Shown piece by piece: positions 8,376 to 15,993 of a DNA stretch of 64,000 nucleotides. The position numbers and the translations under genes are program-made. Below the pieces are notes generated by a model. It did no database searches and was not told where the DNA came from. It saw only the letters and a list, made by a program, of their open reading frames with translations. The DNA comes from Peribacillus simplex (GTDB taxonomy: Bacteria > Bacillota > Bacilli > Bacillales > DSM-1321). Position 1 is the first letter of the stretch. Every line of letters starts with the position of its first letter. The stretch lies in NCBI RefSeq assembly GCF_001578185.1, contig NZ_CP011008.1:3748001-3812000 (forward strand). The letters run 5' to 3'.

Positions 8376-8418
8376 TATGACAGGTGTCTTGACAACTATA
8401 TTTACATATTATTAAACT
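8376..8418. promoter_or_regulatory. Divergent nadB/nifS control region with probable NiaR operator and nifS promoter
   Basis: The 103-base gap between the divergent genes holds TGACAGGTGTCTTGACA (8378-8394), whose core TGTCttGACA (8385-8394) is a near-perfect palindrome like operators described for NiaR/YrxA in Bacillus. The TTGACA half (8389-8394) is also a consensus -35 for nifS, with a TAAACT -10 at 8413-8418 after 18 bases. A repressor on the palindrome would therefore block RNA polymerase directly. NiaR is encoded two genes downstream. The site is read from sequence; regulator assignment is from family knowledge. Confidence 0.65.
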
Positions 8419-8460
8419 ATTATCAAGAGTTTTTTATGATTACAAGATAGAGGTGATTTC

Positions 8461-9588
8461 TTGATTTATTTGGATTATGCAGCCACAACGCCGATTGATG
8501 ATGAGGCACTCGACGTATTCAGCCAAGCATCCCGGAAGTTTTTCGGGAATGCGAGCAGTTTGCATGATATTGGCTCTGAAGCGGCACGTTTATTGGATAT
8601 GTCACGGCAGCAACTAGCAGAAATGCTGAACATAAAGAAGGAAGGAATCATCTTTACGAGCGGCGGGTCAGAAAGCAACATGCTTGCCATTGATACATTC
8701 ATCGCATCAAAACCATCCTGGCAGAACCACTTGATTGTAAGCCGAACTGAACATGCATCAATTGCCAATTTTGTCGCAAAGCTTGAACATGAAGGCTTCG
8801 AGGTTACGTATTTACGGCATTTGGAAGATGGCCGAGTTGATATTGAACATCTACAGGAATGTCTGTCGGAGAAAACTTGCTTGGTCATCGTCCAACATGT
8901 GAATTCAGAAATCGGGGTCATTCAACCCATTGAGCAAATAAGTAAAATCATTCGAAGGCACAATGCTTTCTTGCATGTGGATTGTGTCCAATCATTTGCT
9001 AAATTGCCGCTTGGGAAGTTATCAGCCTTATGTGATGGATTATCAGTTTCCAGTCATAAAGTTTATGGTCCAAAAGGGACTGGAGCCGTCATTTTCCCGG
9101 CCATCCATCGGTTGAAGGCTTCAGTCCCTAATATCACTCATGAATATGGTTTCCGGCCAGGGACAGTGGACGTCCCCGGTATAGCGTCCTTCGTAACCGC
9201 TGCAAAGAAATTAGGGGATATCATGGAAGATGAACGGAAACGGATTTCCATGCTTAGGGTGCAATTGATCGAGCGACTTACGGAAAAGAAAGTCGATTTT
9301 CAAATCATCGATGCGAAGGACAAGCAATTGCCCCACATTCTGGCACTGACCTTTGCTGGATTCCAAGGACAGTACATCATGCTGGAATTAAACCAGAAGG
9401 GATTTGCTGTATCGACGGGAAGCGCCTGTCAAATCGGTAAACAGGATCCTTCAAAAACAATGATGGCCATTGGGAAAAGCGAAGATGAAGCACATCAATT
9501 CGTCCGTTTTTCATTTGGTAAAAATACAACGGCCGACGACATTCACAAGTTGGCATACTGTCTCGAAGGAATAGCTTCCATTCGATAA
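8461..9588 (+). CDS. nifS: Cysteine desulfurase NifS (NAD-biosynthesis type)
   Basis: PLP enzyme that takes sulfur from cysteine to form a persulfide for iron-sulfur assembly. The 375 residues contain the PLP lysine in SVSSHKVYGPKG (Lys200) and the catalytic cysteine in STGSACQIG (Cys323). The start is TTG, 6 bases after AGAGGTG, and the protein opens IYLDYAATTPI as in this family. In B. subtilis the nadB-adjacent NifS is required to mature the NadA cluster, and its presence divergent from nadBCA supports the same dedicated role. niaR follows after about 50 bases; a small hairpin (CATTCTA/TAGAATG, 9596-9612) lies between the two and may tune read-through. Confidence 0.94.
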   Translation: MIYLDYAATTPIDDEALDVFSQASRKFFGNASSLHDIGSEAARLLDMSRQQLAEMLNIKKEGIIFTSGGSESNMLAIDTFIASKPSWQNHLIVSRTEHASIANFVAKLEHEGFEVTYLRHLEDGRVDIEHLQECLSEKTCLVIVQHVNSEIGVIQPIEQISKIIRRHNAFLHVDCVQSFAKLPLGKLSALCDGLSVSSHKVYGPKGTGAVIFPAIHRLKASVPNITHEYGFRPGTVDVPGIASFVTAAKKLGDIMEDERKRISMLRVQLIERLTEKKVDFQIIDAKDKQLPHILALTFAGFQGQYIMLELNQKGFAVSTGSACQIGKQDPSKTMMAIGKSEDEAHQFVRFSFGKNTTADDIHKLAYCLEGIASIR

Positions 9589-9637
9589 ACCCCTCCATTC
9601 TATGGTAGAATGTTTGTTAATAAAGAGGTGAATGATT

Positions 9638-10168
9638 ATGGAAAGAAAGAAATTACTCGGGGAAGAAAGACGGACGAAACTCTTACATTTATTGCAAACA
9701 AGCGATCAGCCAGTAACAGGCAGCGAGCTTTCGCAAATCACGAATGTAAGCCGGCAGGTTATCGTTGGTGACATAACGCTCCTGAAAGCACGGAATGAAC
9801 CTATCATTGCCACGAGCCAGGGCTATATGTACTTACAAACGGGGAGCACCCAAAAGCCGGAAAGGATAATTGCTTGCCAGCATGATCCTTCACGGGCCCA
9901 AGAAGAGCTATTTTTACTCGTGGATATCGGCATCACGGTAAAAGATGTCAAAATCGAGCACCCCGTATACGGCGACCTGACCGCTTCCATCATGGTCAGC
10001 AGCCGTAAAGAAGTCCAGCAATTCCTCTCTAAGGTGACGGCAACGAACGCATCTTTTTTATCGGAACTAACGAGCGGCATCCATCTCCATACACTGAGTG
10101 CATCATCAGAAGAACTGCTTGATGAAGCGGAAGGTGCATTGAGGGATGCCGGCATTTTGGTCGATTGA
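9638..10168 (+). CDS. niaR: NiaR (YrxA/NadR), niacin-responsive repressor of NAD synthesis
   Basis: Transcriptional repressor of niacin uptake and NAD synthesis genes in Firmicutes; nicotinate is the known co-repressor. The N-terminus is a DeoR-like winged helix-turn-helix (about residues 5-60: RRTKLLHLLQ...GSELSQITNVSRQVIVGDI). The rest is the 3H domain, with the histidine-containing segments CQHDPS, IEHPVYGDLTASI and GIHLHTLS. The ATG at 9638 is preferred because AGAGGTG lies 7 bases upstream; the ATG two codons earlier is too close to it. It is co-transcribed with nifS and should autoregulate through the operator upstream of nifS. A strong terminator follows. Confidence 0.93.
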   Translation: MERKKLLGEERRTKLLHLLQTSDQPVTGSELSQITNVSRQVIVGDITLLKARNEPIIATSQGYMYLQTGSTQKPERIIACQHDPSRAQEELFLLVDIGITVKDVKIEHPVYGDLTASIMVSSRKEVQQFLSKVTATNASFLSELTSGIHLHTLSASSEELLDEAEGALRDAGILVD

Positions 10169-10177
10169 AAAAATGAA

Positions 10178-10212
10178 AATCCTCAAAAGCCACATCTTTT
10201 GAGGATTTTTTT
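10178..10212 (+). terminator. Terminator of nifS-niaR
   Basis: AATCCTCAAAAG (10178-10189) pairs with CTTTTGAGGATT (10196-10207), followed by a run of Ts. It lies ten bases after the niaR stop, a classical intrinsic terminator. The 3' end of the decayed minus-strand gene next door abuts it. Confidence 0.9.
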
Positions 10213-10511
10213 ATTGCCTCCGCACTCTCCATCCTAGATTCTCAATTGCCAAAAAAAGACTAATGATGGAGCCTACCGCCTGTACCCAGCCTCCCATCCC
10301 TTGTATTAATTCACCATTCGATGGCATCTCTTCCAAATGGGATATTGATATGTCTGCATTTTCAGATGCCCTGAAGTTCATTACCAATCAAATCTAAGTT
10401 TTTTGCGAAATTCTTCGTCCAAGGTAATGAATGGTGGACCTTAACAGTAGAAATGACGGTTCCAATCGCTTGAGTCCAAGAACCGAACGTTTCTTCGAAT
10501 TGCCTATCCAT
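10211..10511 (-). pseudogene. Decayed gene of a Bacillus repetitive hydrophobic protein (DUF6944-like)
   Basis: Two adjoining frames on the minus strand read as parts of one protein. The 5' part starts MDRQFEETFGSWTQAIGTVI and stops at a TGA (10362-10364). Continuing in another frame, the sequence runs SENADISISHLEEM and ends GWVQAVGSIISLFLAIENLG before a TAA at 10211-10213. The repeated WxQAxGxxIS units match a family of Bacillus repetitive proteins that I associate with DUF6944; that name is from memory. A frameshift and probable internal loss leave about 100 codons, where intact members are longer. There is no convincing ribosome site. I judge it a relic. Confidence 0.55.
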
Positions 10512-10604
10512 CTCTGCTTACCATCATCCTATCATGCATGTTTGGATATTTTTCTAGCATTAAAAAAAGGTGCATCCACTAAGGATTAGTCACAAGGTAT
10601 GTAA

Positions 10605-10679
10605 TCATGTTCCATACAGGTAATCCTCATATTCCTCTAAAGAATCATCTCCAAAGTGAAAAATAATGAATTCCTTCAT
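10605..10679 (-). other. Possible 24-residue acidic micro-ORF; function unknown
   Basis: In the otherwise empty 10.5-10.9 kb gap, an ATG at 10677-10679 preceded by TGGAGAG opens a 24-codon frame reading MKEFIIFHFGDDSLEEYEDY and four more residues. It is acidic and aromatic. It could be a real micro-protein or the remnant of a larger gene. I do not recognise it, and ribosome-site quality is the only support. Confidence 0.2.
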
Positions 10680-10773
10680 CGCTCTCCATTTTATATATAT
10701 TCTATTAAATGACAGTCAGCCATTTTAAGAACTTATACACAAGGAAAAGCCCAATCTTAACTGAAACCTTCAC

Positions 10774-10804
10774 AAAAAAATGCCCCGGAAATAATCCCGG
10801 GGCA
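10774..10804 (-). terminator. Terminator downstream of pheA
   Basis: Read on the minus strand, TGCCCCGGG and CCGGGGCA pair around a short AT loop and are followed by seven Ts (complement of 10774-10780). It lies about 130 bases past the pheA stop and is the only strong terminator there. Confidence 0.8.
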
Positions 10805-10936
10805 CCTTTCTTGTATAAAGCACAGCTGAGGGTTGTACCATTTATCACTTAGGGAATCGATGATGCAAACTTCCAGCATTGTGTACCCAGGAAAAATCGT
10901 TTACCGTCGCTTTAAGCGTTCAATTTTCCTGGGAAA

Positions 10937-11812
10937 TCATCGTTGCGGTACACCATTTTGGACTCTAAAGCATGAATAGCTTCCCATGATCGAAACCGTA
11001 CATCCAAGGGCCTCGAGCTCAGAGATCGCTCCTGGAATGAGAACATCGTCAAGGGTCATTTCAATGTCGATGATGAAAAAGTAATTGCCTAATCCTGTTT
11101 TCATGGGTCTTGATTCTATCTTGGAAAGATTAAGCTTCCTCCAGGAAAAAGCGGATAGGACTTGGTGAAGCTGCCCTGAGTGGTCGGCAGGCAGCTGAAT
11201 CATCAGGGTCGTTTTCTTGTTCCCTTCAACGGTCAAATGCCCTTCATAGTCGACTTCACTGTTGGATACAACAATAAACTTGGTGTGATTATGTTCGTAA
11301 TCGTGAATGTTTTCTTCCACAATCGTCAAACCATACTCCGCTGCAGCCATATCATTTGCAATCGCAGCAATATTGATATCGGGATTCTCCATCACCATTT
11401 TTGCAGCGGCTGCAGTGGATGTGACATATTCATATGGAATGCCCCTTAGTTCTTTATGGAGGAATTTGCGGCATTGAGCGATGGCATGGGAATGCGAATA
11501 AACCATGTCCGGTTTGAAACCAGGATATGCATGATCCGGATGCACCATATAATGCTGTTGAATTGGGATCGTCACTTCCCCTTTCATCGGTAATGTGACT
11601 TCATGGACTAAGTAATCCATCGTAATATTTACCGATCCCTCCAAAGCATTCTCAATCGGTACGAGCGCGTGATTCACTTCCCCGTCCCGGACAGCATCAA
11701 GGCAGTCTGGAATCGTGTTCATCGGCATTTTTATATCATTAGGAAATAGTCGCGAAACAGCTAAATCCGTGAACGTCGCTTTTGGTCCAAGAAATGCAAT
11801 TTTTGATGTCAT
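10937..11812 (-). CDS. pheA: Prephenate dehydratase PheA
   Basis: Converts prephenate to phenylpyruvate in phenylalanine synthesis. The 291-residue protein has the monofunctional dehydratase layout: a periplasmic-binding-protein-like catalytic domain (GPKATFTDLA near 9-18, LVPIENALEGSVNITMDYL near 56-74, and VTSTAAAAKMV near 129-139 carrying the catalytic Thr), then a C-terminal ACT domain (about 200-285). The ACT domain contains the ESRPMKTGLGNYFF motif used for feedback binding of phenylalanine. It lies downstream of obg-pheB, separated from pheB by a hairpin at 11908-11945, so it is either read through from that operon or separately promoted. Confidence 0.96.
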   Translation of the reverse strand: MTSKIAFLGPKATFTDLAVSRLFPNDIKMPMNTIPDCLDAVRDGEVNHALVPIENALEGSVNITMDYLVHEVTLPMKGEVTIPIQQHYMVHPDHAYPGFKPDMVYSHSHAIAQCRKFLHKELRGIPYEYVTSTAAAAKMVMENPDINIAAIANDMAAAEYGLTIVEENIHDYEHNHTKFIVVSNSEVDYEGHLTVEGNKKTTLMIQLPADHSGQLHQVLSAFSWRKLNLSKIESRPMKTGLGNYFFIIDIEMTLDDVLIPGAISELEALGCTVSIMGSYSCFRVQNGVPQR

Positions 11813-11907
11813 ATTATAAACTCCTTTTCACGGAAAATCTATTGTTTATGTTATGCCATTTTCTGATTTTTTACAATAGTTAATCGATAAATCATCCTCT
11901 AACAAAT

Positions 11908-11945
11908 AAAAACAGCCTGTACATGTGAAATGTACAGGCTGTTTT
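11908..11945 (-). terminator. Strong hairpin between pheB and pheA (terminator or attenuator)
   Basis: AAAACAGCCTGTACAT pairs perfectly with ATGTACAGGCTGTTTT around GTGAA. On the minus strand it begins at the pheB stop codon and is followed by TTTTTATTTG. Complete termination here would leave pheA needing its own promoter in the remaining 95 bases. Partial termination would set a lower pheA level. Confidence 0.7.
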
Positions 11946-12394
11946 CATGCGCCGTTCCCAATAATTTCGACTTTTTCGACGAACTCCATTTTACGCAATT
12001 TAGTAAGCAGTTCATCAATATCCATCGTCATCCCACCCGTGTTCAGAGATAGGGTAACATTGGCACGACCCTGCAAAGGAATCGTTTGGTGGATAGTCAT
12101 GATGTTGCAACCGGATGAGGCGACGAGCCGTAAGAGCTCCGATAGAGTACCAGAACGATCCTCGAGGTAGAAGAACAGTGTAATCAGCTTTTCTTTAACA
12201 ACAGTATGAAACGGAAATACCGTGTCACGGTATTTGTAAAAAGCACTCCTGCTTAGGTCCACTCGCTGTACCGCTTCCCAAACTGATTCCGCTTTTCCCC
12301 GTTCAATCATTTCTTTTGCATCCAGCGTTTTTTTCATCGCTTCGGGAAGGACATCCTCCCGAACGAGGAAAAATTTCTGATCGGCCTTATTCAA
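11945..12394 (-). CDS. pheB: PheB-type ACT domain protein
   Basis: Small ACT-domain protein encoded next to pheA and obg in Bacillus; despite the historical name its biochemical role is not settled. It opens [21 protein letters not shown], contains a short HTH-like segment ([21 protein letters not shown], about 35-55) and ends in an ACT domain (about 70-148: [19 protein letters not shown] to [10 protein letters not shown]). Start choice: the GTG at 12403 is only one base from GGAGG, so the TTG at 12392-12394, ten bases away, fits better and gives an N-terminus closer to B. subtilis PheB. It follows obg by about 40 bases. Confidence 0.88.
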   Translation of the reverse strand: MNKADQKFFLVREDVLPEAMKKTLDAKEMIERGKAESVWEAVQRVDLSRSAFYKYRDTVFPFHTVVKEKLITLFFYLEDRSGTLSELLRLVASSGCNIMTIHQTIPLQGRANVTLSLNTGGMTMDIDELLTKLRKMEFVEKVEIIGNGA

Positions 12395-12434
12395 ACTCCG
12401 CACGCCTCCTTTTGCCTGCCATCATGGTCTTCAA

Positions 12435-13724
12435 TCAATCAACAAATTCAAATTCATATTCAAGGATACGGACGATATCGCCATTTGTTGCACCTTTTTG
12501 ACGAAGGCCTTCGTCGACTCCGAATGAACGAAGCTGTCTAGCGAAACGACGTATGGACTCATCACGGGTAAAATCAGTCATTTTGAATAGACGTTCGATC
12601 TTGAATCCTGATACGGCAAAGCTGCCATCGGATTCGCGTTCAATATTAAATTCATCTGACTGTGATGTATGTTTATAAAGAACCCGGTGGATTCCAGTAT
12701 TCTCTTCTTCATGATCAAGAGGGAACTCAGGCGTTTCTTCAATTTTATCAGCAATTGCATAAAGAAGCTCACGGATTCCTTCACGCGTTACGGCAGAAAT
12801 CGGGAAAACAGGATAGTCTTCTTCCAGCTTTTCTTTGAATGCTGCTAAATTATCTGCTGAGTCCGGCATATCCATTTTACTTGCTACAATGATTTGCGGA
12901 CGTTCAGTCAAGCGCAGGTTATACTCTTCCAACTCTTTATTGATTGTTTGGTAGTCTTCATATGGATCCCTGCCTTCAAGACCCGACATATCGATTACAT
13001 GAACGATTACTCTCGTTCTTTCAATATGGCGCAGGAATTGATGTCCAAGGCCCACTCCTTCTGAAGCGCCTTCGATCAAACCCGGTAAATCGGCCATGAC
13101 GAAGCTGCGGTGATCTTCCGTTTCCACCATTCCGAGGTTAGGAACGATCGTTGTGAAATGATATTCGGCAATTTTAGGTCTTGCTGCGGATACGACAGAA
13201 AGCAAAGTGGATTTCCCTACACTTGGGAAACCAACCAAACCGACATCAGCCAACAGTTTCAATTCCATGATTATATCGCGCTCTTGGCCCGGTTCACCGT
13301 TCTCCGCGATTTCAGGTGCAGGATTGGCAGGTGTAGCAAAACGGGAATTTCCCCGGCCTCCACGGCCACCCTTTGCGATAATGGCGCGCTGCCCGTGCTC
13401 AACTAAATCAGCAATGACTTCTTTCGTTTTTTCATCAATGACAACCGTGCCTGGTGGAACTTTGATGACCATATCCTTTGCGGCCGCACCATGCATGTTT
13501 TTGGACATGCCATGTTCCCCGCGGGGTGCCTTAAAGTGACGTTGATAACGGAAATCCATTAACGTACGCAAGCCCTCTTCCACTTCAAAAACGACATTTG
13601 CCCCATTACCGCCATCTCCGCCGGCAGGTCCGCCTTTTGGTATGAATTTCTCACGACGATAAGCAACTATTCCGTTACCACCGTCTCCGCCTTTTATATA
13701 GACTTTCGTTTGATCGACAAACAT
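12435..13724 (-). CDS. obgE: Obg (CgtA) GTPase
   Basis: Essential ribosome-associated GTPase that in Bacillus also links GTP status to Spo0A activation and the general stress response. The 429 residues show a glycine-rich Obg fold (1-158), a G domain with G1 GFPSVGKST (about 165-173), G3 DLPG and G4 ASKMD (in place of NKxD), and a C-terminal OCT domain. The ATG at 13724 ([16 protein letters not shown]) is the family start and has AAGGA upstream; the ten upstream codons are not conserved. The order spo0B-obg-pheB matches B. subtilis, where spo0B and obg form one transcription unit. Confidence 0.97.
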   Translation of the reverse strand: MFVDQTKVYIKGGDGGNGIVAYRREKFIPKGGPAGGDGGNGANVVFEVEEGLRTLMDFRYQRHFKAPRGEHGMSKNMHGAAAKDMVIKVPPGTVVIDEKTKEVIADLVEHGQRAIIAKGGRGGRGNSRFATPANPAPEIAENGEPGQERDIIMELKLLADVGLVGFPSVGKSTLLSVVSAARPKIAEYHFTTIVPNLGMVETEDHRSFVMADLPGLIEGASEGVGLGHQFLRHIERTRVIVHVIDMSGLEGRDPYEDYQTINKELEEYNLRLTERPQIIVASKMDMPDSADNLAAFKEKLEEDYPVFPISAVTREGIRELLYAIADKIEETPEFPLDHEEENTGIHRVLYKHTSQSDEFNIERESDGSFAVSGFKIERLFKMTDFTRDESIRRFARQLRSFGVDEGLRQKGATNGDIVRILEYEFEFVD

Positions 13725-13772
13725 GCTATCACTTCCTTGTTTTCTGCAAGTCATTTCTTGCTGTATACTTCT

Positions 13773-14318
13773 CTAAAAGTTAATATCCATCTTAAAAAAT
13801 ATTTCATCCTCATTACATTCGAGAATTTCAATTGATTGCTCGGCCGTTAATGAACTTTCCAAAAACTCCCTCACTGCGGATTGATCAATGAACCTGCCTT
13901 GCATATGAAAGGAACAGCGCATATCGCTCACTTCTTTTTCTTTTTTACTCATAGAAACAGCTAGTATATTTTCAAAAAACGGGTCCAGATTCTTATCCAG
14001 AGTTTTAAAGAAATCGTTCGTCCAGCGATACATCAGCTCGTCCATTTCAGCAGAGCCTTCAAAAATATCAATGATTTCATATTCGCAATAAAATGAGCCA
14101 TTATTCCAATTCGACGTCAGCAACATCTCGGTGAACTTAGGTAAATTCAAACTGGAGAGGCGTGCTTCATTCTGGGTTTCAACAATGATTTCATCAATGA
14201 TGCCCTTGACACGATCAATTCTATTCAGCTCCAGATTCCCTTTGATGATTTGAATTTTATTCAGCCAGTCATGCCTGGTTTGACGAAGAGTTTCAATAGT
14301 CGTCCAATTTTTTTCCAT
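13773..14318 (-). CDS. spo0B: Spo0B sporulation phosphotransferase
   Basis: Passes phosphate from Spo0F~P to Spo0A in the sporulation phosphorelay. The helical-hairpin segment TLRQTRHDWLNKIQIIKGN contains the phosphorylated histidine (His16 from the chosen start), equivalent to His30 of B. subtilis Spo0B in the sequence RHDWMNKLQLIKGN. The C-terminal part is a degenerate kinase-ATPase-like domain, as expected. The ATG at 14318 has AAGGTG upstream; an ATG five codons earlier is possible but has no ribosome site. At 181 residues it is close to the usual size. obg follows after about 50 bases. Confidence 0.93.
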   Translation of the reverse strand: MEKNWTTIETLRQTRHDWLNKIQIIKGNLELNRIDRVKGIIDEIIVETQNEARLSSLNLPKFTEMLLTSNWNNGSFYCEYEIIDIFEGSAEMDELMYRWTNDFFKTLDKNLDPFFENILAVSMSKKEKEVSDMRCSFHMQGRFIDQSAVREFLESSLTAEQSIEILECNEDEIFFKMDINF

Positions 14319-14637
14319 TATAAACACCTTCAATTATGATAAAGAAACTTTTTTCAGCTCTATCATGTTGAATACTTCCATTTGTACAGTATATCAAAAA
14401 AACGACAAACAGGAAATGAAGCTCGATTCACATGCCTTCACATGAAAGCCCCCGTCCAAAAAATACAGCCGCACACCCTGAGTTCTTTGGACGATGGTAG
14501 AGCCATTTGAACTAAAAAAGAGAATGGGCCTTATTTATGCACCAATTGGAGATATTATAGTTGAATTGGACTGTCTATTCGGTTTAATCAAATGGGAAGG
14601 ATAATAAACTTGGATTTTCCCCCCTGAAAGTTTAAGA

Positions 14638-14664
14638 AAGCCCGCCGATTGGCGAGCCTTTTGT
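14638..14664 (-). terminator. Probable terminator of rplU-prp-rpmA
   Basis: On the minus strand GGCTCGCC and GGCGGGCTT pair around AATC, followed by a T-rich stretch (TTTCTTAAACTTTC). It lies about 200 bases beyond the rpmA stop with the inverted repeat in between. Confidence 0.6.
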
Positions 14665-14745
14665 AATTCAGAGGTTGTTTTCCTTATACTAATGACTAAA
14701 GTCTCCTGCAAAATGCTGGTTATTAATCGTTCCTATAGTATAAAT

Positions 14746-14834
14746 AAAGGGCCAGACCCCTTCTTCACTATATAGCATACCATTATTAAAAATGACGCGG
14801 TATATAGTGTCTCGTAGAAGGAATCAGACCCTTT
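14746..14834. repeat. Imperfect 89-bp inverted repeat (REP/MITE-like)
   Basis: The left arm, AAAGGGCCAGACCCCTTCTTC then ACTATATAG-ATACC, mirrors the right arm when read in reverse (AAAGGGTCTGATTCCTTCTACGAGACACTATATACC). The centre is AT-rich, ATTATTAAAAATGA. The outer GGGTCTGA-type blocks resemble REP-like palindromes found in many Bacillaceae intergenic regions, which are often mobilised by REP-associated transposases. No transposase gene is in the window. Lying just past rpmA, it would fold in the transcript's 3' end. Confidence 0.55.
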
Positions 14835-14862
14835 TGAGTCAGCCTCTGTTCAAAGATGCCAA

Positions 14863-15165
<303 letters not shown>

Positions 15166-15498
15166 CTATTGGTTGAGGATAATTTTCATGTATTTACCAT
15201 AATCACGTTCGATGGTTTGCAGCGATATGAGCATACTGTTCAAAAGCAGCTGAACCTTCTCTTCCGATTCCGGCGAAAGATTCCCCGGAATGACGCAGCG
15301 AAGATAGCCGCCTTCCCTACCTTGCTCAATCTCAGGCTCTACGTCCGTTAAGGACATGATCGCATTGACTGCCCCAAAGGAAACAGCCGATACACCTGCA
15401 CAAACGATATCAGAACCTTTTTTAGCAAAATTAGCATGTCCGCTTAATGTGAACGAAGTAATCCGTTCCTGCGGAGCATCAAAGACAACTTTAATCAT
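15166..15498 (-). CDS. prp: Prp (YsxB), cysteine protease that processes L27
   Basis: Removes the N-terminal extension of ribosomal protein L27 in Firmicutes. The 110 residues carry the catalytic dyad in the family motifs: His in FTLSGHANFA (about residue 21) and Cys in DIVCAGVSAVSF (about residue 33). It lies between rplU and rpmA, as in other Firmicutes, with 13-base spacing to rpmA's start codon and 14 to rplU. Co-transcription with its substrate is conserved and functionally meaningful. Confidence 0.95.
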   Translation of the reverse strand: MIKVVFDAPQERITSFTLSGHANFAKKGSDIVCAGVSAVSFGAVNAIMSLTDVEPEIEQGREGGYLRCVIPGNLSPESEEKVQLLLNSMLISLQTIERDYGKYMKIILNQ

Positions 15499-15511
15499 CT
15501 AGAATCAGCCC

Positions 15512-15820
15512 TTACGCGTTGATTGCTTCGATAACAACTTTTGTGTATGGTTGACGATGACCTTGTTTTTTACGATTGTTTTTCTTCGCTTTGTATTTGA
15601 AAACAGTGATTTTCTTTTGCTTACCTTGTTTTTCGACAGTACCTGTTACAGTAGCGCCTTCAACTAGTGGAGCACCGACTTTCACGTCTTCGCCACCTAC
15701 GAATAAAACTTTGTCAAATGTAACAGTTTCGCCTGCTTCTGCGTTTAATTTTTCAATGTAAACCGCTTCGCCAGCTGCTACTTTAATTTGTTTACCGCCA
15801 GTTTCGATAATTGCGTACAT
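15512..15820 (-). CDS. rplU: 50S ribosomal protein L21
   Basis: Primary 23S rRNA-binding protein of the large subunit. The 102-residue sequence ([20 protein letters not shown] at the start, [19 protein letters not shown] near the C-terminus) is unmistakable L21. It is the first gene of the rplU-prp-rpmA operon. It is preceded by a structured leader and a good sigma-A promoter, so expression is probably autoregulated through the leader. The ribosome site AAGGAGGTGC sits directly upstream. Confidence 0.98.
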   Translation of the reverse strand: MYAIIETGGKQIKVAAGEAVYIEKLNAEAGETVTFDKVLFVGGEDVKVGAPLVEGATVTGTVEKQGKQKKITVFKYKAKKNNRKKQGHRQPYTKVVIEAINA

Positions 15821-15827
15821 ACTTGCA

Positions 15828-15938
15828 CCTCCTTAAATGTCTCAGACTCGCCAATCACAGGCGTTTTACCAGAAAGGCAAAAGCTTAGGACCTGTTGTTG
15901 AGCGGTTGTAGCACGGGTGCTACAAACATAACATTAAA
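15828..15938 (-). ncRNA. L21 leader RNA (5' UTR of rplU)
   Basis: The approximately 110-base untranslated leader between the promoter and rplU contains a perfect GTAGCAC-CC-GTGCTAC hairpin and a second stem near AACGCCTGTGATTGGCG. This matches the known Firmicutes L21 leader family (Rfam L21_leader), which is thought to bind L21 for autoregulation. Identification rests on position and stem architecture, not on a covariance search. Confidence 0.65.
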
Positions 15939-15968
15939 ATCCTAACATGAAACCGGAATGGCTGTCAA
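15939..15968 (-). promoter_or_regulatory. Sigma-A promoter of rplU operon
   Basis: On the minus strand TTGACA (complement of 15963-15968) is followed after 18 bases by TAGGAT (complement of 15939-15944). Transcription would begin near 15931, producing the L21 leader. The promoter lies between the rng stop and rplU, so the ribosomal operon does not depend on rng transcription. Confidence 0.75.
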
Positions 15969-15993
15969 TATATTTGTGAGATTTACCCTTCCT

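Larger units (their letters stand above)
14319..14862. other. Gap between spo0B and rpmA; hairpins and a repeat, no gene
   Basis: About 540 bases without a credible reading frame. It holds a probable rpmA terminator (14638-14664), an imperfect long inverted repeat (14746-14834) and a further stem CCGTCCAAA..TTTGGACG near 14453-14493. The last may be a second terminator or an RNA structure ahead of spo0B. No spo0B promoter could be assigned with confidence. Confidence 0.5.
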
